This document shows, piece by piece, positions 18,386-27,574 of a stretch of 64,000 nucleotides of DNA. How positions within the stretch are numbered: the stretch's first letter is position 1; every line of letters starts with the position of its first letter. Under the pieces are notes generated by a model. It worked only from the letters and a program-made list of their open reading frames with translations. It was not told where the DNA came from and ran no database searches. The stretch is from Rhizobium mesoamericanum STM3625 (GTDB lineage Bacteria; Pseudomonadota; Alphaproteobacteria; Rhizobiales; Rhizobiaceae). Location: NCBI RefSeq assembly GCF_000312665.1, contig NZ_HF536772.1:3702786-3766785 (forward strand). The letters are read 5' to 3'. A program made the position numbers and the translations under genes.

Positions 18386-18414
18386 GCATTCGGCCGATAT
18401 CCAGGAGAACGGAC

Positions 18415-19455
18415 ATGGCAATCGCCTTCAAGCAGGAAACGTTTCGAGACGATTTCAGCTATCGCAACAGTCCAGAAAACATCCGGCGCTTTCCATTTCC
18501 CTTCGACCGCGACGAATACATGTATTCCGTCAACATGGAACCGCATGTGAAGGGGCAGAAGAATACGGTCTTTGAAAGCCTCATCGACGTCGACGAGCAC
18601 TATGTCGCCGAGATGCACGACCGGGCTCTGGTGCTGAAGGAAGATCCGCTACGCTATCAGGCGCTGCCGCACATGATGACAGCGCAATGGGATACGCTGG
18701 AACTGCTGATGGAAGAGCAGGCGGCCGGCTATCCCGAACATTTCACGCTCATAAGGAATGGCGAACAGTGGCGCTGGATCAACCGCCCGCTCGGCATCGA
18801 CGACAGCTTCACCTTCGGCGACGCGTCGACACTGCCCTATGAGCCGTTCGAATACATTACCCGCCAAGCTCAGGGCGACTTTTGCATCGTCGACCAGCGT
18901 GACGCCAATCTGTGGATGGATGCCGGCATGGTCACGACCCAGGCCGACTGGTCGCTCGATTTCGACATCGGCATGAACTTCATGGAGTGGCACGGGCCGG
19001 TGCCGCTTGCCCACCAGAAAGGCATCTTCGAGCGCGCGCTGAAGTTCCTTTTGAACCTGCAGCAGGGCAAGCCCACGCGCCGTTTCAACTGGACGATGAC
19101 GATCAATCCGCGTCTCGATACCAGCCCGGAAAATTATCCGAAATGGGGTCCGGACCGCACCACGGTCACACCGGAAAACGTCGGCGAAAAGGTGCATCTT
19201 CGCGTGGAGCTGCAGAGCCTGTGGCGCCTGCCGCGGTCGAACGCCATTCTCTTCGTCATCCGCTGCTATCTGATGAACATGAACGAACTGGTGACCGTGC
19301 CCAAATGGGCGCGCCGCTTCCCGCGTGTGCTGAAAACCCTGCCGCCGGAACTCATCGACTACAAGGGCCTGACCCGCTACCGCCAGACCACGATCGACTG
19401 GCTTTCGAAATATGACGACGGCGTCCCGACCAGTCCCGGCATTTTCCCGGATTGA
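18415..19455 (+). CDS. Heme-dependent oxidative N-demethylase (DUF3445), dimethylamine monooxygenase catalytic subunit
   Basis: 346 aa, DUF3445 family. Recognisable features are FPFPFDRDEYMYSVNMEPH near the N-terminus, HDRALVLKEDPLRYQALPHM, WRWINRPLG, and LRVELQSLWRLPRSNAILFVIRCY toward the end. Family members bind heme and demethylate secondary amines with reductase partners. Here it would turn dimethylamine into methylamine, feeding GmaS. It starts 29 bp after the reductase gene and tmm follows 66 bp later. Confidence 0.82.
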   Translation: MAIAFKQETFRDDFSYRNSPENIRRFPFPFDRDEYMYSVNMEPHVKGQKNTVFESLIDVDEHYVAEMHDRALVLKEDPLRYQALPHMMTAQWDTLELLMEEQAAGYPEHFTLIRNGEQWRWINRPLGIDDSFTFGDASTLPYEPFEYITRQAQGDFCIVDQRDANLWMDAGMVTTQADWSLDFDIGMNFMEWHGPVPLAHQKGIFERALKFLLNLQQGKPTRRFNWTMTINPRLDTSPENYPKWGPDRTTVTPENVGEKVHLRVELQSLWRLPRSNAILFVIRCYLMNMNELVTVPKWARRFPRVLKTLPPELIDYKGLTRYRQTTIDWLSKYDDGVPTSPGIFPD

Positions 19456-19521
19456 TGCGCACGCCATGCCAAACAGTGCTTGCCAAAAGAACGTCGATAC
19501 AATCGAAGAGGGAAATGCCAC

Positions 19522-20859
19522 ATGACACGAGTTGCCGTTATCGGTGCCGGCCCTTCGGGCCTTGCCCAGTTGAGGGCCTTTCAATCGGCAGCAAAGAAGG
19601 GTGCTGATATTCCGGAAGTCGTCTGCTTCGAAAAGCAGTCCGATTGGGGCGGCCTTTGGAATTATACCTGGCGCACGGGCCTCGATGAATATGGCGAACC
19701 CGTCCATGGCAGCATGTATCGCTATCTCTGGTCGAACGGCCCGAAGGAATGCCTGGAATTTGCCGATTATTCCTTCGAGGAGCATTTCGGCAAGCCTATC
19801 GCCTCCTATCCGCCTCGGGCTGTGCTTTGGGATTATATCAAGGGACGCGTCGAAAAGGCCGATGTGCGCAAATGGGTGCGCTTCAGCACGCCGGTGCGCA
19901 TGGTGCGCTTCGATGAAGAGACGAAGAAGTTCACGGTGACGGCGCACGACCGCACAAAGGACCGGATGTATGACGAGGTGTTCGATTATGTCGTCGTTGC
20001 CTCGGGTCACTTCTCGACGCCGAACGTGCCCTATTTCGAGGGTGTAAAGACCTTCAATGGCCGCGTGTTGCACGCGCACGATTTCCGCGATGCGCTGGAG
20101 TTCAGGGACAAGGACGTGCTTTTGGTCGGCCGCAGCTATTCGGCCGAGGATATCGGATCGCAATGCTGGAAATATGGGGCGAAATCCGTAACGACGAGCT
20201 ATCGCTCCAAGCCGATGGGCTTCAAATGGCCTGCAAACTTCGAAGAGCGGCCTCTGCTGACGCGGCTTGAAAACAAGACGGCCTATTTCCTCGACGGCTC
20301 ATCGAAGGATGTCGATGCGCTGATTCTCTGCACGGGCTATCAGCATCATTTCCCCTTCCTGCCAGATGACCTGCGGCTGAAGACGGCAAACCGCCTTTGG
20401 GCCGACCACCTCTACAGGGGCGTGATCTTCGACAAGAATCCGCAGCTCTTCTATATCGGCATGCAGGATCAGTTCTACACCTTCAACATGTTCGACGTGC
20501 AGGCCTGGTGGGCGCGCGATGTCATGATGGGCCGCATCAAGCTGCCGCACGAGGAAGACCTGCAGGCAAACTTCGACAAATGGCGCGCCCGCGAGGAAAC
20601 GCTCGAGGATGCCGAGCAGATGATCTGGTTCCAGGGCGATTATGTGAAGGAGTTGCTCGCCGAGACCGACTATCCGAGCTTCGACATCGAAGGCACGAAT
20701 CGAACCTTCATGGAGTGGGAGCATCACAAGGCTGAAAACATCATGGGCTTCCGCGACAATGCCTATCGCTCGCTGATGACCGGCACCATGTCGCCGACAC
20801 ATCATACACCGTGGGTCGATGCGCTCGATGATTCCATGGAGGAATATCTGCGCAATTGA
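19522..20859 (+). CDS. tmm: Trimethylamine monooxygenase (flavin-containing monooxygenase)
   Basis: 445 aa from ATG 19522 (after GAGGGAAA). The FAD motif GAGPSG is at residues 8-13, the second Rossmann motif reads GRSYSAEDIG, and an FMO signature-like segment VASGHFSTPNVPYFEGV is present. The C-terminal block with WFQGDYVKELL, FMEWEHHKAENIMGFRD and SPTHHTPW is typical of bacterial Tmm. It oxidises trimethylamine to TMAO with NADPH and oxygen. Last gene of the dimethylamine operon; an intrinsic terminator follows at 20883. Confidence 0.9.
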   Translation: MTRVAVIGAGPSGLAQLRAFQSAAKKGADIPEVVCFEKQSDWGGLWNYTWRTGLDEYGEPVHGSMYRYLWSNGPKECLEFADYSFEEHFGKPIASYPPRAVLWDYIKGRVEKADVRKWVRFSTPVRMVRFDEETKKFTVTAHDRTKDRMYDEVFDYVVVASGHFSTPNVPYFEGVKTFNGRVLHAHDFRDALEFRDKDVLLVGRSYSAEDIGSQCWKYGAKSVTTSYRSKPMGFKWPANFEERPLLTRLENKTAYFLDGSSKDVDALILCTGYQHHFPFLPDDLRLKTANRLWADHLYRGVIFDKNPQLFYIGMQDQFYTFNMFDVQAWWARDVMMGRIKLPHEEDLQANFDKWRAREETLEDAEQMIWFQGDYVKELLAETDYPSFDIEGTNRTFMEWEHHKAENIMGFRDNAYRSLMTGTMSPTHHTPWVDALDDSMEEYLRN

Positions 20860-20882
20860 TCCGCGGTCACTTCCCCACCTAA

Positions 20883-20921
20883 CCGGCAAGGGAGGCGAAG
20901 AGCAGCCTTTGCCGGCCTTTT
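20883..20921 (+). terminator. Intrinsic terminator after tmm
   Basis: The stem CCGGCAA/TTGCCGG, with additional G-C pairs inside, is followed by CCTTTT. It lies 24 bp after the tmm stop and separates the operon from the PAS/chemoreceptor-like gene. Confidence 0.7.
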
Positions 20922-20967
20922 ATGTGTTGAAACGAAACGAGTTCATCCGCAACCTTCTCTTCGGGGC

Positions 20968-21573
20968 ATGGCCTTCATGGATTTCCAGACAAGCGTTCTC
21001 GGCCGCATGGCCGGTTTTCTTTACCGCTGCCGGGCAGACGAAAACTATACGATGCTGGAGATGACCGATGGCATCGAACGCATCTTCGGCTATCCAGCCG
21101 AGGAGATCATCGGCAATGTTAAACGCACCTTCACGTCGATCATGTGCGAGGAGGACGTGCCTCTGATGGATAAGGTCGTGGGCATCGCGCTGGAAGGCCG
21201 CATCGACTGGACGATGGAATATCGTATCCGCCACCGTGACGGACATTATGTCTGGGTGACGGAGACGGGAGGCGGCGTCTGGGATGAAAATGGCGAGCTG
21301 CTCTATCTCGAGGGCAGCATCATCAACATCGAGTCGCTCTACCAGCGCATCGACGAGCAGACTGCCGGTATGCGCATCACTGCCTCGAAGACCAACGAGA
21401 TCCTGCACTCGCTGCGCTACCTGAAGCTCCTTGCCGTCAATGCAGGTATCGAGGCGGCGAGGGCGGGGACAGCAGGATCCGGTTTCGCCGTGCTCGCCGC
21501 CGAGATGCGTCAGCTCGCCAATTCCTCCGAAGAGGCAGCAAGGGCGATCACCAGCGCCCAGCGCAGGGAATAA
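20968..21573 (+). CDS. Soluble PAS protein with a minimal chemoreceptor signalling tip
   Basis: 201 aa. Residues about 5-125 form a PAS fold (LEMTDGIERIFGYPAEEIIG, RHRDGHYVWVTETGGGVWDENG). Residues about 150-195 resemble the hairpin tip of methyl-accepting chemotaxis proteins (LLAVNAGIEAARAG, GSGFAVLAAEMRQLANSSEEAARAI). There is no membrane segment, and the helices are far shorter than in a normal receptor of 400 or more residues. It could link PAS sensing to CheW/CheA or act as an adaptor; function unknown. Convergent with tdm, with only 5 bp between the stops. An alternative start is ATG 20977. Confidence 0.75.
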   Translation: MAFMDFQTSVLGRMAGFLYRCRADENYTMLEMTDGIERIFGYPAEEIIGNVKRTFTSIMCEEDVPLMDKVVGIALEGRIDWTMEYRIRHRDGHYVWVTETGGGVWDENGELLYLEGSIINIESLYQRIDEQTAGMRITASKTNEILHSLRYLKLLAVNAGIEAARAGTAGSGFAVLAAEMRQLANSSEEAARAITSAQRRE

Positions 21574-21578
21574 AGCCT

Positions 21579-23948
21579 TTACGAACGCGGCCGGGTCTTC
21601 TGCGGGTCGTAGTGTGACAGAGGCACCACCACCGCCGGCAGGCGCTTTTGGTGGCCGTCGAGCTTACCGATCTCGACCTCGGTGCCGATGGTGGCATGGG
21701 TCACGTCGATGCGGGCGAGCGCAACCGTCTTACCGAGGATAGGAGAGCGCGTCGCACTGGTGACGACGCCGATCTGGGCACGGCCGAGATGGATGCAATC
21801 GCCGTGGCTAACCGTTTCGTTCGCCTTCACATCCAGGCCAAGCATCAGATGGCGGGGATGCTCCTTGCGGCGCAGGAGCGCCTCGCGGCCGATGAAATCG
21901 TCCTGCTTGGATTTCAGCGGCACGGCAAAACCGATGCCCGCTTCGAATGGATCAGTCTGATCGTCGAATTCGTGATTGGCGAAGACGAGACCTGCCTCGA
22001 TCCGGACCATGTCGAGCGCCTCAAGCCCCATCGGCTTCAGCCCGTAGGGCTCGCCGGCCTTCCAGACCGCATCGAAGACTGTCAACGCATCCTTCGGATG
22101 ACAGAAGATCTCATAGCCCAACTCGCCGGTATAGCCGGTGCGCGAGACGACGACGGGAGCTCCCTCGAAGCCACCGATGCGCCCGACGGTGAAGCGGAAC
22201 CATTCGAGCTCGCCGATATCGGGTTGGCGTGGCGCCGTCCAGATGATCTCCTTGAGAATGTCGCGGCTCTTCGGACCCTGCAGGGCGATATTGTGCATCT
22301 GGTCCGTCGAGGAGCGGACCCAGGCCTTGTAACCCTTCTTCTCTGCCTGTTCGCGCAGCCATATGCCGCTGTAGTCGTCGCCGCCGATCCATCGGAAATT
22401 CTTGTCCCCGAGGCGAAAGAGCGTGCCGTCGTCGATCATGCCGCCGTGCTCGTAGCACATGGCGGAATAGACGACCTGTCCAGTCGACAGCTTACGCACG
22501 TCGCGCGTCAGGCAATATTGCAGCAATTCCTCCGCATCCGGGCCCGTGACCTCGAATTTGCGCAATGGCGACAGGTCGATGACAGCGGCCCTTTCACGGC
22601 AGGCCCAGTATTCTTCGACCGGACCTTCGGAGGAAAACCGGTTTGGCAGCCAGTAGCCGCGATATTCGGTGTAATCCCGCGTCAGTGCCGCGAGGCGGGG
22701 GTGAAAGGCGGTTTCCCGCGTCAGTTCTGCATCGGCGTCAGGGGTCATGCGATAGGCTACCGCTCGTGAGAATTTTTCTTTTCCGGAGAAGGTGCGGACG
22801 TGGATGTCGGTCGGATCCCAGCCATTGGCCGCATCGATATCGTCGGGGCAAGAGGAGGAGACGCAGACGAGATCGGTCAACGCCCGCATCAGGACATAAT
22901 CGCCCGGTCGAGACCATGGCTCGTCCAGGTAGAGCTGGTTGTTGTGGTCTATATTCGTATTGTAGAAATAATTGAGTGCCTCCCAGCCTTTGCGGCCGGG
23001 TATGCCGTAGGGCGCCAGCGCCGCATTGAAATTGTCGGTGCAATTGACATGGCCTGGATAGCCCATGTCATCGTAGTAGCGCGAATTGCAGGCGGTCGCG
23101 AATGCGTCATGGCGGCCGACCGTATCCTGGACGATCTCCACCAGCGGCTCGAAGTCTCGGTCGAAAGCTTTGGATGGCAGCCCTGGGGCAGGATAGCTGC
23201 GACCGAGCAGGGTGCGGGTGACGGTGGAATCCAGCGCAAGATCGAGGCCCTTATCGACCTTGCGGGCGGCAAAGGCCTGGAAATCTGTGCACTGCCGGCC
23301 GTAGACGTCGATGATCTGGATAAACTCTCCGGCACGGACGAAATAGGCTGAGGCGGTCGCCGCCTTGATGCGGATGTCTTCGATCGGATCGGCAATTGGC
23401 TCGGGGAGGGCCGCTGCATAGTCACGAATCAACCTGCTGCGCCGGATATGGACCTCGATCGGTGTTGCCGTATCCTGTGCGTCAGGCGACATCAATGCTG
23501 CGGGTGCGGCGGCAATCAGCAGACCCTTCATAGCGATAGCAAACTCTGCCTTGCTGCCCGCAATGGACGCTTCGCCGAAAATGCGGATCGCGCCTGCCGT
23601 GCCGAGATCAGCTCCGCGTCGCTCAAGCGCCCTGCGGGTCCGGGCGGCACTCTCATCATCCGAAGAGAGAATGGCCTTCAGTCCGTCCGCCGAGCCGGTG
23701 AAGGCTGCGCCAAGGCCGGCCCATTGAAACCGGCCGTTTTCGTCGAGGAAGGAAAGTTCGCAGGCTTGTCCTCCCTCGCTGTCGACGATGGTGACGTGGT
23801 CACCTGCCTCAACGCCAACAACAATGGATGCTCCACCTTTGCAGCGGTAACGCTCGAAATCCTGCGATAGCGCGGGAATACCGGGATAGCGGATGATGCT
23901 TGCCGATACTGGTCGCACCCCAACGATCCCGGGATGGTGATCTCGCAT
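21579..23948 (-). CDS. tdm: Trimethylamine N-oxide demethylase
   Basis: 789 aa from ATG 23948 (after GAGG), preferred over an upstream in-frame ATG at 24008. The first half is a DUF1989-type region carrying candidate metal ligands (GRQCTDFQ, FATACNSRYYDD, HVNCTDNFN, VCVSSSCPDD). The second half, from about residue 400, is a GcvT-like domain (RAAVIDLSPLRKFEVTG, SRTGYTGELGYEIF, EALDMVRIEAGL). This two-domain architecture is that of bacterial Tdm, which splits TMAO to dimethylamine and formaldehyde, with the T-domain able to load the C1 unit on THF. Divergent from the permease gene. Confidence 0.87.
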   Translation of the reverse strand: MRDHHPGIVGVRPVSASIIRYPGIPALSQDFERYRCKGGASIVVGVEAGDHVTIVDSEGGQACELSFLDENGRFQWAGLGAAFTGSADGLKAILSSDDESAARTRRALERRGADLGTAGAIRIFGEASIAGSKAEFAIAMKGLLIAAAPAALMSPDAQDTATPIEVHIRRSRLIRDYAAALPEPIADPIEDIRIKAATASAYFVRAGEFIQIIDVYGRQCTDFQAFAARKVDKGLDLALDSTVTRTLLGRSYPAPGLPSKAFDRDFEPLVEIVQDTVGRHDAFATACNSRYYDDMGYPGHVNCTDNFNAALAPYGIPGRKGWEALNYFYNTNIDHNNQLYLDEPWSRPGDYVLMRALTDLVCVSSSCPDDIDAANGWDPTDIHVRTFSGKEKFSRAVAYRMTPDADAELTRETAFHPRLAALTRDYTEYRGYWLPNRFSSEGPVEEYWACRERAAVIDLSPLRKFEVTGPDAEELLQYCLTRDVRKLSTGQVVYSAMCYEHGGMIDDGTLFRLGDKNFRWIGGDDYSGIWLREQAEKKGYKAWVRSSTDQMHNIALQGPKSRDILKEIIWTAPRQPDIGELEWFRFTVGRIGGFEGAPVVVSRTGYTGELGYEIFCHPKDALTVFDAVWKAGEPYGLKPMGLEALDMVRIEAGLVFANHEFDDQTDPFEAGIGFAVPLKSKQDDFIGREALLRRKEHPRHLMLGLDVKANETVSHGDCIHLGRAQIGVVTSATRSPILGKTVALARIDVTHATIGTEVEIGKLDGHQKRLPAVVVPLSHYDPQKTRPRS

Positions 23949-24034
23949 ATGATCCTCATGGGATTTGATGTGCCCTCCGGCACTTAACTCATGCTGACAA
24001 AATGCCACCCGAAAGTAAAGGCATATTGACTAAA

Positions 24035-24047
24035 AAGAAAATATCTT
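24035..24047. promoter_or_regulatory. AAGA-N5-TCTT repeat in the tdm/permease divergent promoter region
   Basis: A short inverted repeat within an A/T-rich patch, 87 bp upstream of tdm. It resembles the GAA-N7-TTC elements at 9240 and 15637 but the GAA/TTC spacing is 6 (24037-24048), so membership of the same regulon is uncertain. Confidence 0.3.
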
Positions 24048-24196
24048 CACTATGCATAAAGGGTCAAGACTCGGAAATCCGCTCGGGAACGCGGATTGGG
24101 AAAATGCCGGGCAGCCCATGCAGGCCACGGGAGGCACGTTCAGGGAGACGTACGCAAAGTTACGTCCCGAACAAAATAGAATGGGGAATTTCATCG

Positions 24197-25981
24197 ATGA
24201 CGGATATCGTGGACGCCGGCGTTGCTGTCGGCACCGAAGGTAAGCTTATACGCGCGCTTGACTGGAAGGGCGCATTCTGGGTGGCAGCCGGCGTGCCGCC
24301 GCTTGTTCTCTTTTCTATCGGCGGGATTGCAGGCACGACCGGCAAGCTCGCCTTTGTCGTCTGGATCATCTCGATGATCATGGGCTTCCTACAATCATTC
24401 ACCTATGCCGAAATCGCCGGCATGTTCGGCAACAAGTCAGGCGGCGCCTCAGTCTATGGCGCCACGGCCTGGCTGCGCTATTCGAAATTCATCGCGCCGC
24501 TGTCGGTCTGGTGCAACTGGTTTGCGTGGTCGCCGGTGCTCTCGCTTGGCTGCGCCATTGCGGCCGGTTATATTCTCAACGCTTTCTTCCCGATTCCGGC
24601 AGCGGACTCTCAGGCGGTTCTCGCCTGGATCAGCGCGCATGCCGCTTCGGTCACGGCCGATAGCCCCCGCGTTGCCGAATATATTGCGGCCCATGCTGGC
24701 ACTTCGCCTGAGGATGCCGTCAAGGCGCTATTAAGCGCTGACGGTGTTGCCGCGCTGACGCCGGCAATCCGCAGTTGGTCGCTCGTCAGCTTCAGCATTC
24801 CTTTCCTCGCCACCGCCAATGTCAACGCCACCTTTTTCATCGGTGGCATCCTGATGCTGATCATTTTTGCGATCCAACATCGCGGCATCTCCGAAACGGC
24901 GAGCGTGCAAAAATGGCTGGCAATCATCGTGTTGGTGCCGTTGCTCATCATTGGCCTCTATCCGATCATTAGTGGCCAGATCGTTGGCGCCAACGTTACC
25001 GGGCTGGTTCCGCCGACGGCGGCCAATGCGGGCACCGACGGCACCTGGAGCAATGGCGGCTGGACGCTTTTCCTCGGTGGCCTCTATATCGCCGCCTGGT
25101 CGACCTACGGTTTTGAGACCGCTGTCTGCTATACGCGCGAACTGAAGAACCCGAAGACGGATACTTTCAAGGCGATCTTCTATTCCGGCCTTGCCTGCTG
25201 CCTGTTCTTCTTCCTCGTTCCCTTCGCCTTCCAGGGCGTGCTCGGCCATGCCGGCATGCTGGCGCCCGGCATTGTCGACGGCACCGGCGTCGCCGAAGCG
25301 CTCGGCGGCCTGATCGGCGCCGGCCGCATCGTCACCCAGCTTCTCGTCGTGTTGATGATCCTGGCGCTTTTCCTCGCCATTATGACGGCGATGGCCGGTT
25401 CCTCTCGCACGCTCTATCAGGGCTCGAAGGACGGCTGGCTGCCGAAATATCTCGACCACGTCAACGAGCACGGTGCGCCGACGCGGGCGATGTGGACCGA
25501 TTTCGCCTTCAATCTTTTCCTGCTGGCGATCGCTTCCGATGCCAGCGGCTATTTCTTCGTGCTCGCCGTCTCAAATGTCGGCTACATTATCTTCAACTTC
25601 CTCAACCTTAATTCCGGCTGGATCCATCGGATGGATTCTGGTCATGTAGAACGCCCCTGGAAGGCTCCTACCTGGCTGATCGGCGTCAATACGGTGCTTG
25701 CCTTCGTCAACGCTCTCTTTCTCGGCGCAGGCGCGAAGGTCTGGGGCTATGCCAACGCGCTCTGGGTCGGGTTCATCTTCGCAGCGCTTATCCTGCCGGT
25801 CTTCGCCTATCGCCACTATGTTCGCGACGGCGGCAAGTTCCCCGCCGGGGCCATGGACGATCTCGGCTTGGTCGGTCAGGATCTCGGCGTCAAAAAGGCG
25901 GGTATGCTGCCCTACCTCGCGCTTGCTGGCGGCCTCGCCATCGTGCTGATCGCGAACTGGGCCTTTCAATTACCGTCGTAA
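24197..25981 (+). CDS. APC-superfamily permease, probable methylated-amine uptake
   Basis: 594 aa from ATG 24197. About a dozen hydrophobic segments run through the protein. The N-terminal GAFWVAAGVPPLVLFSIGGIAG resembles the substrate/cation region of amino acid-polyamine-organocation transporters. A larger extracytoplasmic loop (about residues 135-195) and the conserved SRTLYQGSKDGWLPKYLDHVNEHGAPTRA loop are visible. Its place beside tdm suggests import of TMAO, trimethylamine or another methylated amine; the substrate is inference. Terminated by a hairpin at 26011. Confidence 0.85.
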   Translation: MTDIVDAGVAVGTEGKLIRALDWKGAFWVAAGVPPLVLFSIGGIAGTTGKLAFVVWIISMIMGFLQSFTYAEIAGMFGNKSGGASVYGATAWLRYSKFIAPLSVWCNWFAWSPVLSLGCAIAAGYILNAFFPIPAADSQAVLAWISAHAASVTADSPRVAEYIAAHAGTSPEDAVKALLSADGVAALTPAIRSWSLVSFSIPFLATANVNATFFIGGILMLIIFAIQHRGISETASVQKWLAIIVLVPLLIIGLYPIISGQIVGANVTGLVPPTAANAGTDGTWSNGGWTLFLGGLYIAAWSTYGFETAVCYTRELKNPKTDTFKAIFYSGLACCLFFFLVPFAFQGVLGHAGMLAPGIVDGTGVAEALGGLIGAGRIVTQLLVVLMILALFLAIMTAMAGSSRTLYQGSKDGWLPKYLDHVNEHGAPTRAMWTDFAFNLFLLAIASDASGYFFVLAVSNVGYIIFNFLNLNSGWIHRMDSGHVERPWKAPTWLIGVNTVLAFVNALFLGAGAKVWGYANALWVGFIFAALILPVFAYRHYVRDGGKFPAGAMDDLGLVGQDLGVKKAGMLPYLALAGGLAIVLIANWAFQLPS

Positions 25982-26010
25982 GGCAGGGACCGGTTATCGG
26001 CCACGCTATT

Positions 26011-26041
26011 CCTGCCGCGGAAAGCTGCGGCAGGGCTTTTT
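26011..26041 (+). terminator. Intrinsic terminator after the permease gene
   Basis: Stem CCTGCCGC/GCGGCAGG with loop GGAAAGCT, followed by GCTTTTT. It marks the end of the methylated-amine island. Confidence 0.8.
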
Positions 26042-26449
26042 CAAGATAACGGTGATATCGGATCTGTACCCTCCGTGCCTCCTGTTGGAACACAGGAGAA
26101 TTGATGATGGCGAAGTGGAGAACCTTCCGGCAAAGCCGTTTTCGAAATCGCGGCTGAGGCTCAAACCAGCATATCTGAAAGCGAATTTCATTCGCACGCC
26201 GGCGCCTGAACAGTCATTTCCGTGCAGAAACCCGAGCAGGGCAAGCACGAACCGATACACATTGGCCTTTCCTCGTGCTCCGATCAGTAAGGCGCTGCAA
26301 TATCGTCATTCTGTGTGCCGGCATAAATTGTACCGATGCCTATGATGCGAATGTCCTGTCTGCCTGCGGTGCATCTATTTGGAAGGATGCGCGCTGGATT
26401 AGGTCCAATCGCCACCTTTGGTAGGCTGACGAACAATGCGATCACTGGC
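26042..26449. other. Gene-free stretch between amine and copper islands
   Basis: About 400 bp. Short open frames occur on both strands but lack ribosome binding sites and family resemblance. I see no clear promoter or repeat. Confidence 0.4.
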
Positions 26450-26962
26450 TCACTTAAAAATCCGCGTCGCAGGTTCATCGTTGCGGGCAAGGATCATTCG
26501 GTCGATTGTTCCGTCCCGCTTGATCAAGGTGTGCCAGGCAGCGGCGGCGAAATGGATGGCGACCATCGTCAGGATCATCTTCGCGCCTATGACGTGAAGC
26601 GGCGCGACAGAAAAGGTCAGATAGCTGGCGACGAAGCCAAGCGCAGCCTGCGCGATGATCGCCCCATAGAAGCAGAGGTGAAGGACCTTTGCCAACAGTT
26701 CTGTACCCGTCGACGATGCACTCCCTGATGGCGGTTGCATAATCCTCAGGAAGAGCCGCAGGACCATGAGCGCGCCGATAGACATTCCCACATAGTCGTG
26801 GACCAGGTGCTGCAACACATCGGCGGATGACGGCTGTACACCCATATGCACGGTATGATGAGTCCGCTCGATGCTACCGCCCGTCAGGTATTGGACGGGA
26901 AGCAGGCAGGCTATCAGCCAATGCAAGATTATCTGTGACGTTCTGTAGCCGTGCCGCATCAT
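26450..26962 (-). CDS. Cytochrome b561-type membrane protein
   Basis: 170 aa from ATG 26962, which follows GGAAGGCGGGGAAA; an upstream ATG at 26992 is less well placed. Four hydrophobic segments with His residues suited to two b-hemes are present: ILHWLIACLLP, LVHDYVGMSIGALMVL, HLCFYGAIIAQAALGF, and ILTMVAIHFAAAAWHTLIKRDG. These proteins move electrons in the inner membrane, commonly from quinol. It is divergent from the copper-associated operon starting at 27202. Confidence 0.85.
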   Translation of the reverse strand: MMRHGYRTSQIILHWLIACLLPVQYLTGGSIERTHHTVHMGVQPSSADVLQHLVHDYVGMSIGALMVLRLFLRIMQPPSGSASSTGTELLAKVLHLCFYGAIIAQAALGFVASYLTFSVAPLHVIGAKMILTMVAIHFAAAAWHTLIKRDGTIDRMILARNDEPATRIFK

Positions 26963-27201
26963 TTTCCCCGCCTTCCGCAGGAGATGCGGCATGTTTCGTA
27001 AATTTTCAGTCGCTATGCCCGACTGATTTCACTGCCAGGCAACCATCGCCAGAAGCCACGAAACCGCGCAAGACGGTGTTTACGATTCATTCAGGTCAAC
27101 TGCGGCCGTACCATTCGGCTTGCCTTCCGGGACGGCAAATCCATATCCGAGAAGGGAACAAGGTTCTCTTTTCGTGGTCCGAAGGCGGAAGGAATACCAC
27201 G

Positions 27202-27540
27202 GTGGCGGTTTTTCGTAGAAAAGCGACCCGACTTTACGTGATGCTAGTCCTGGTACTGGCGGCGGCTGGCGTAGGTCCCTTTGCCGCTGCCTTCAATCAG
27301 AGCGACCATCGTTGCGCAACTGCGCATGCCGCTGAATACCACCGGGATATCCCCCCCTCAGGTCCCCTTTATTGCCCGACCTGCTGCATCGGCATGCATT
27401 GCTGTCCCATGATCCCGCACGGTCCAGTAGCCGAGACTTTCGCGGAGTCTCAGGGCGTCGTCTTCTCAGTGAGGGTCGCAGCCGACCCGCTCCTTTTGAT
27501 ACGGCCAATTGATCCGCCGCCGAAACCCGATCCTTCGTGA
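27202..27540 (+). CDS. Small exported Cys-cluster protein heading a copper operon
   Basis: 112 aa from GTG 27202, preceded by GGAAGGA at good spacing; the open frame extends upstream without a better start. A signal-like hydrophobic segment (YVMLVLVLAAAGVGPFAAA) is followed by a His-containing stretch, then CPTCCIGMHCCPM and a C-terminal RPIDPPPKPDPS. The layout resembles the proteins at 31344-31658 and 35502-35870. It may be DUF2946-like, but I cannot name a family firmly. It lies 34 bp before the DUF305 gene, so extracytoplasmic copper handling is the best guess. Confidence 0.55.
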   Translation: MAVFRRKATRLYVMLVLVLAAAGVGPFAAAFNQSDHRCATAHAAEYHRDIPPSGPLYCPTCCIGMHCCPMIPHGPVAETFAESQGVVFSVRVAADPLLLIRPIDPPPKPDPS

Positions 27541-27574
27541 CGTTTCGATCAACCCAATTCAATGGAGAATACCG

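Noticed and set aside
18649..20163. Long minus-strand open frame (504 codons) over the heme demethylase and tmm
   Set aside because: Spans two well-supported genes on the other strand and shows no domain; a high-GC shadow frame.
27085..27098. Third FNR/FixK box (TTCAT-N4-GTCAA)
   Set aside because: Two of ten consensus positions mismatch and the distance to the start is over 100 bp; mentioned only as weak support.
26827..27201. N-terminal extension of the 27202 gene
   Set aside because: The added part has no signal peptide or conservation and overlaps the cytochrome b561 gene; GTG 27202 has a good ribosome site and precedes the signal segment.
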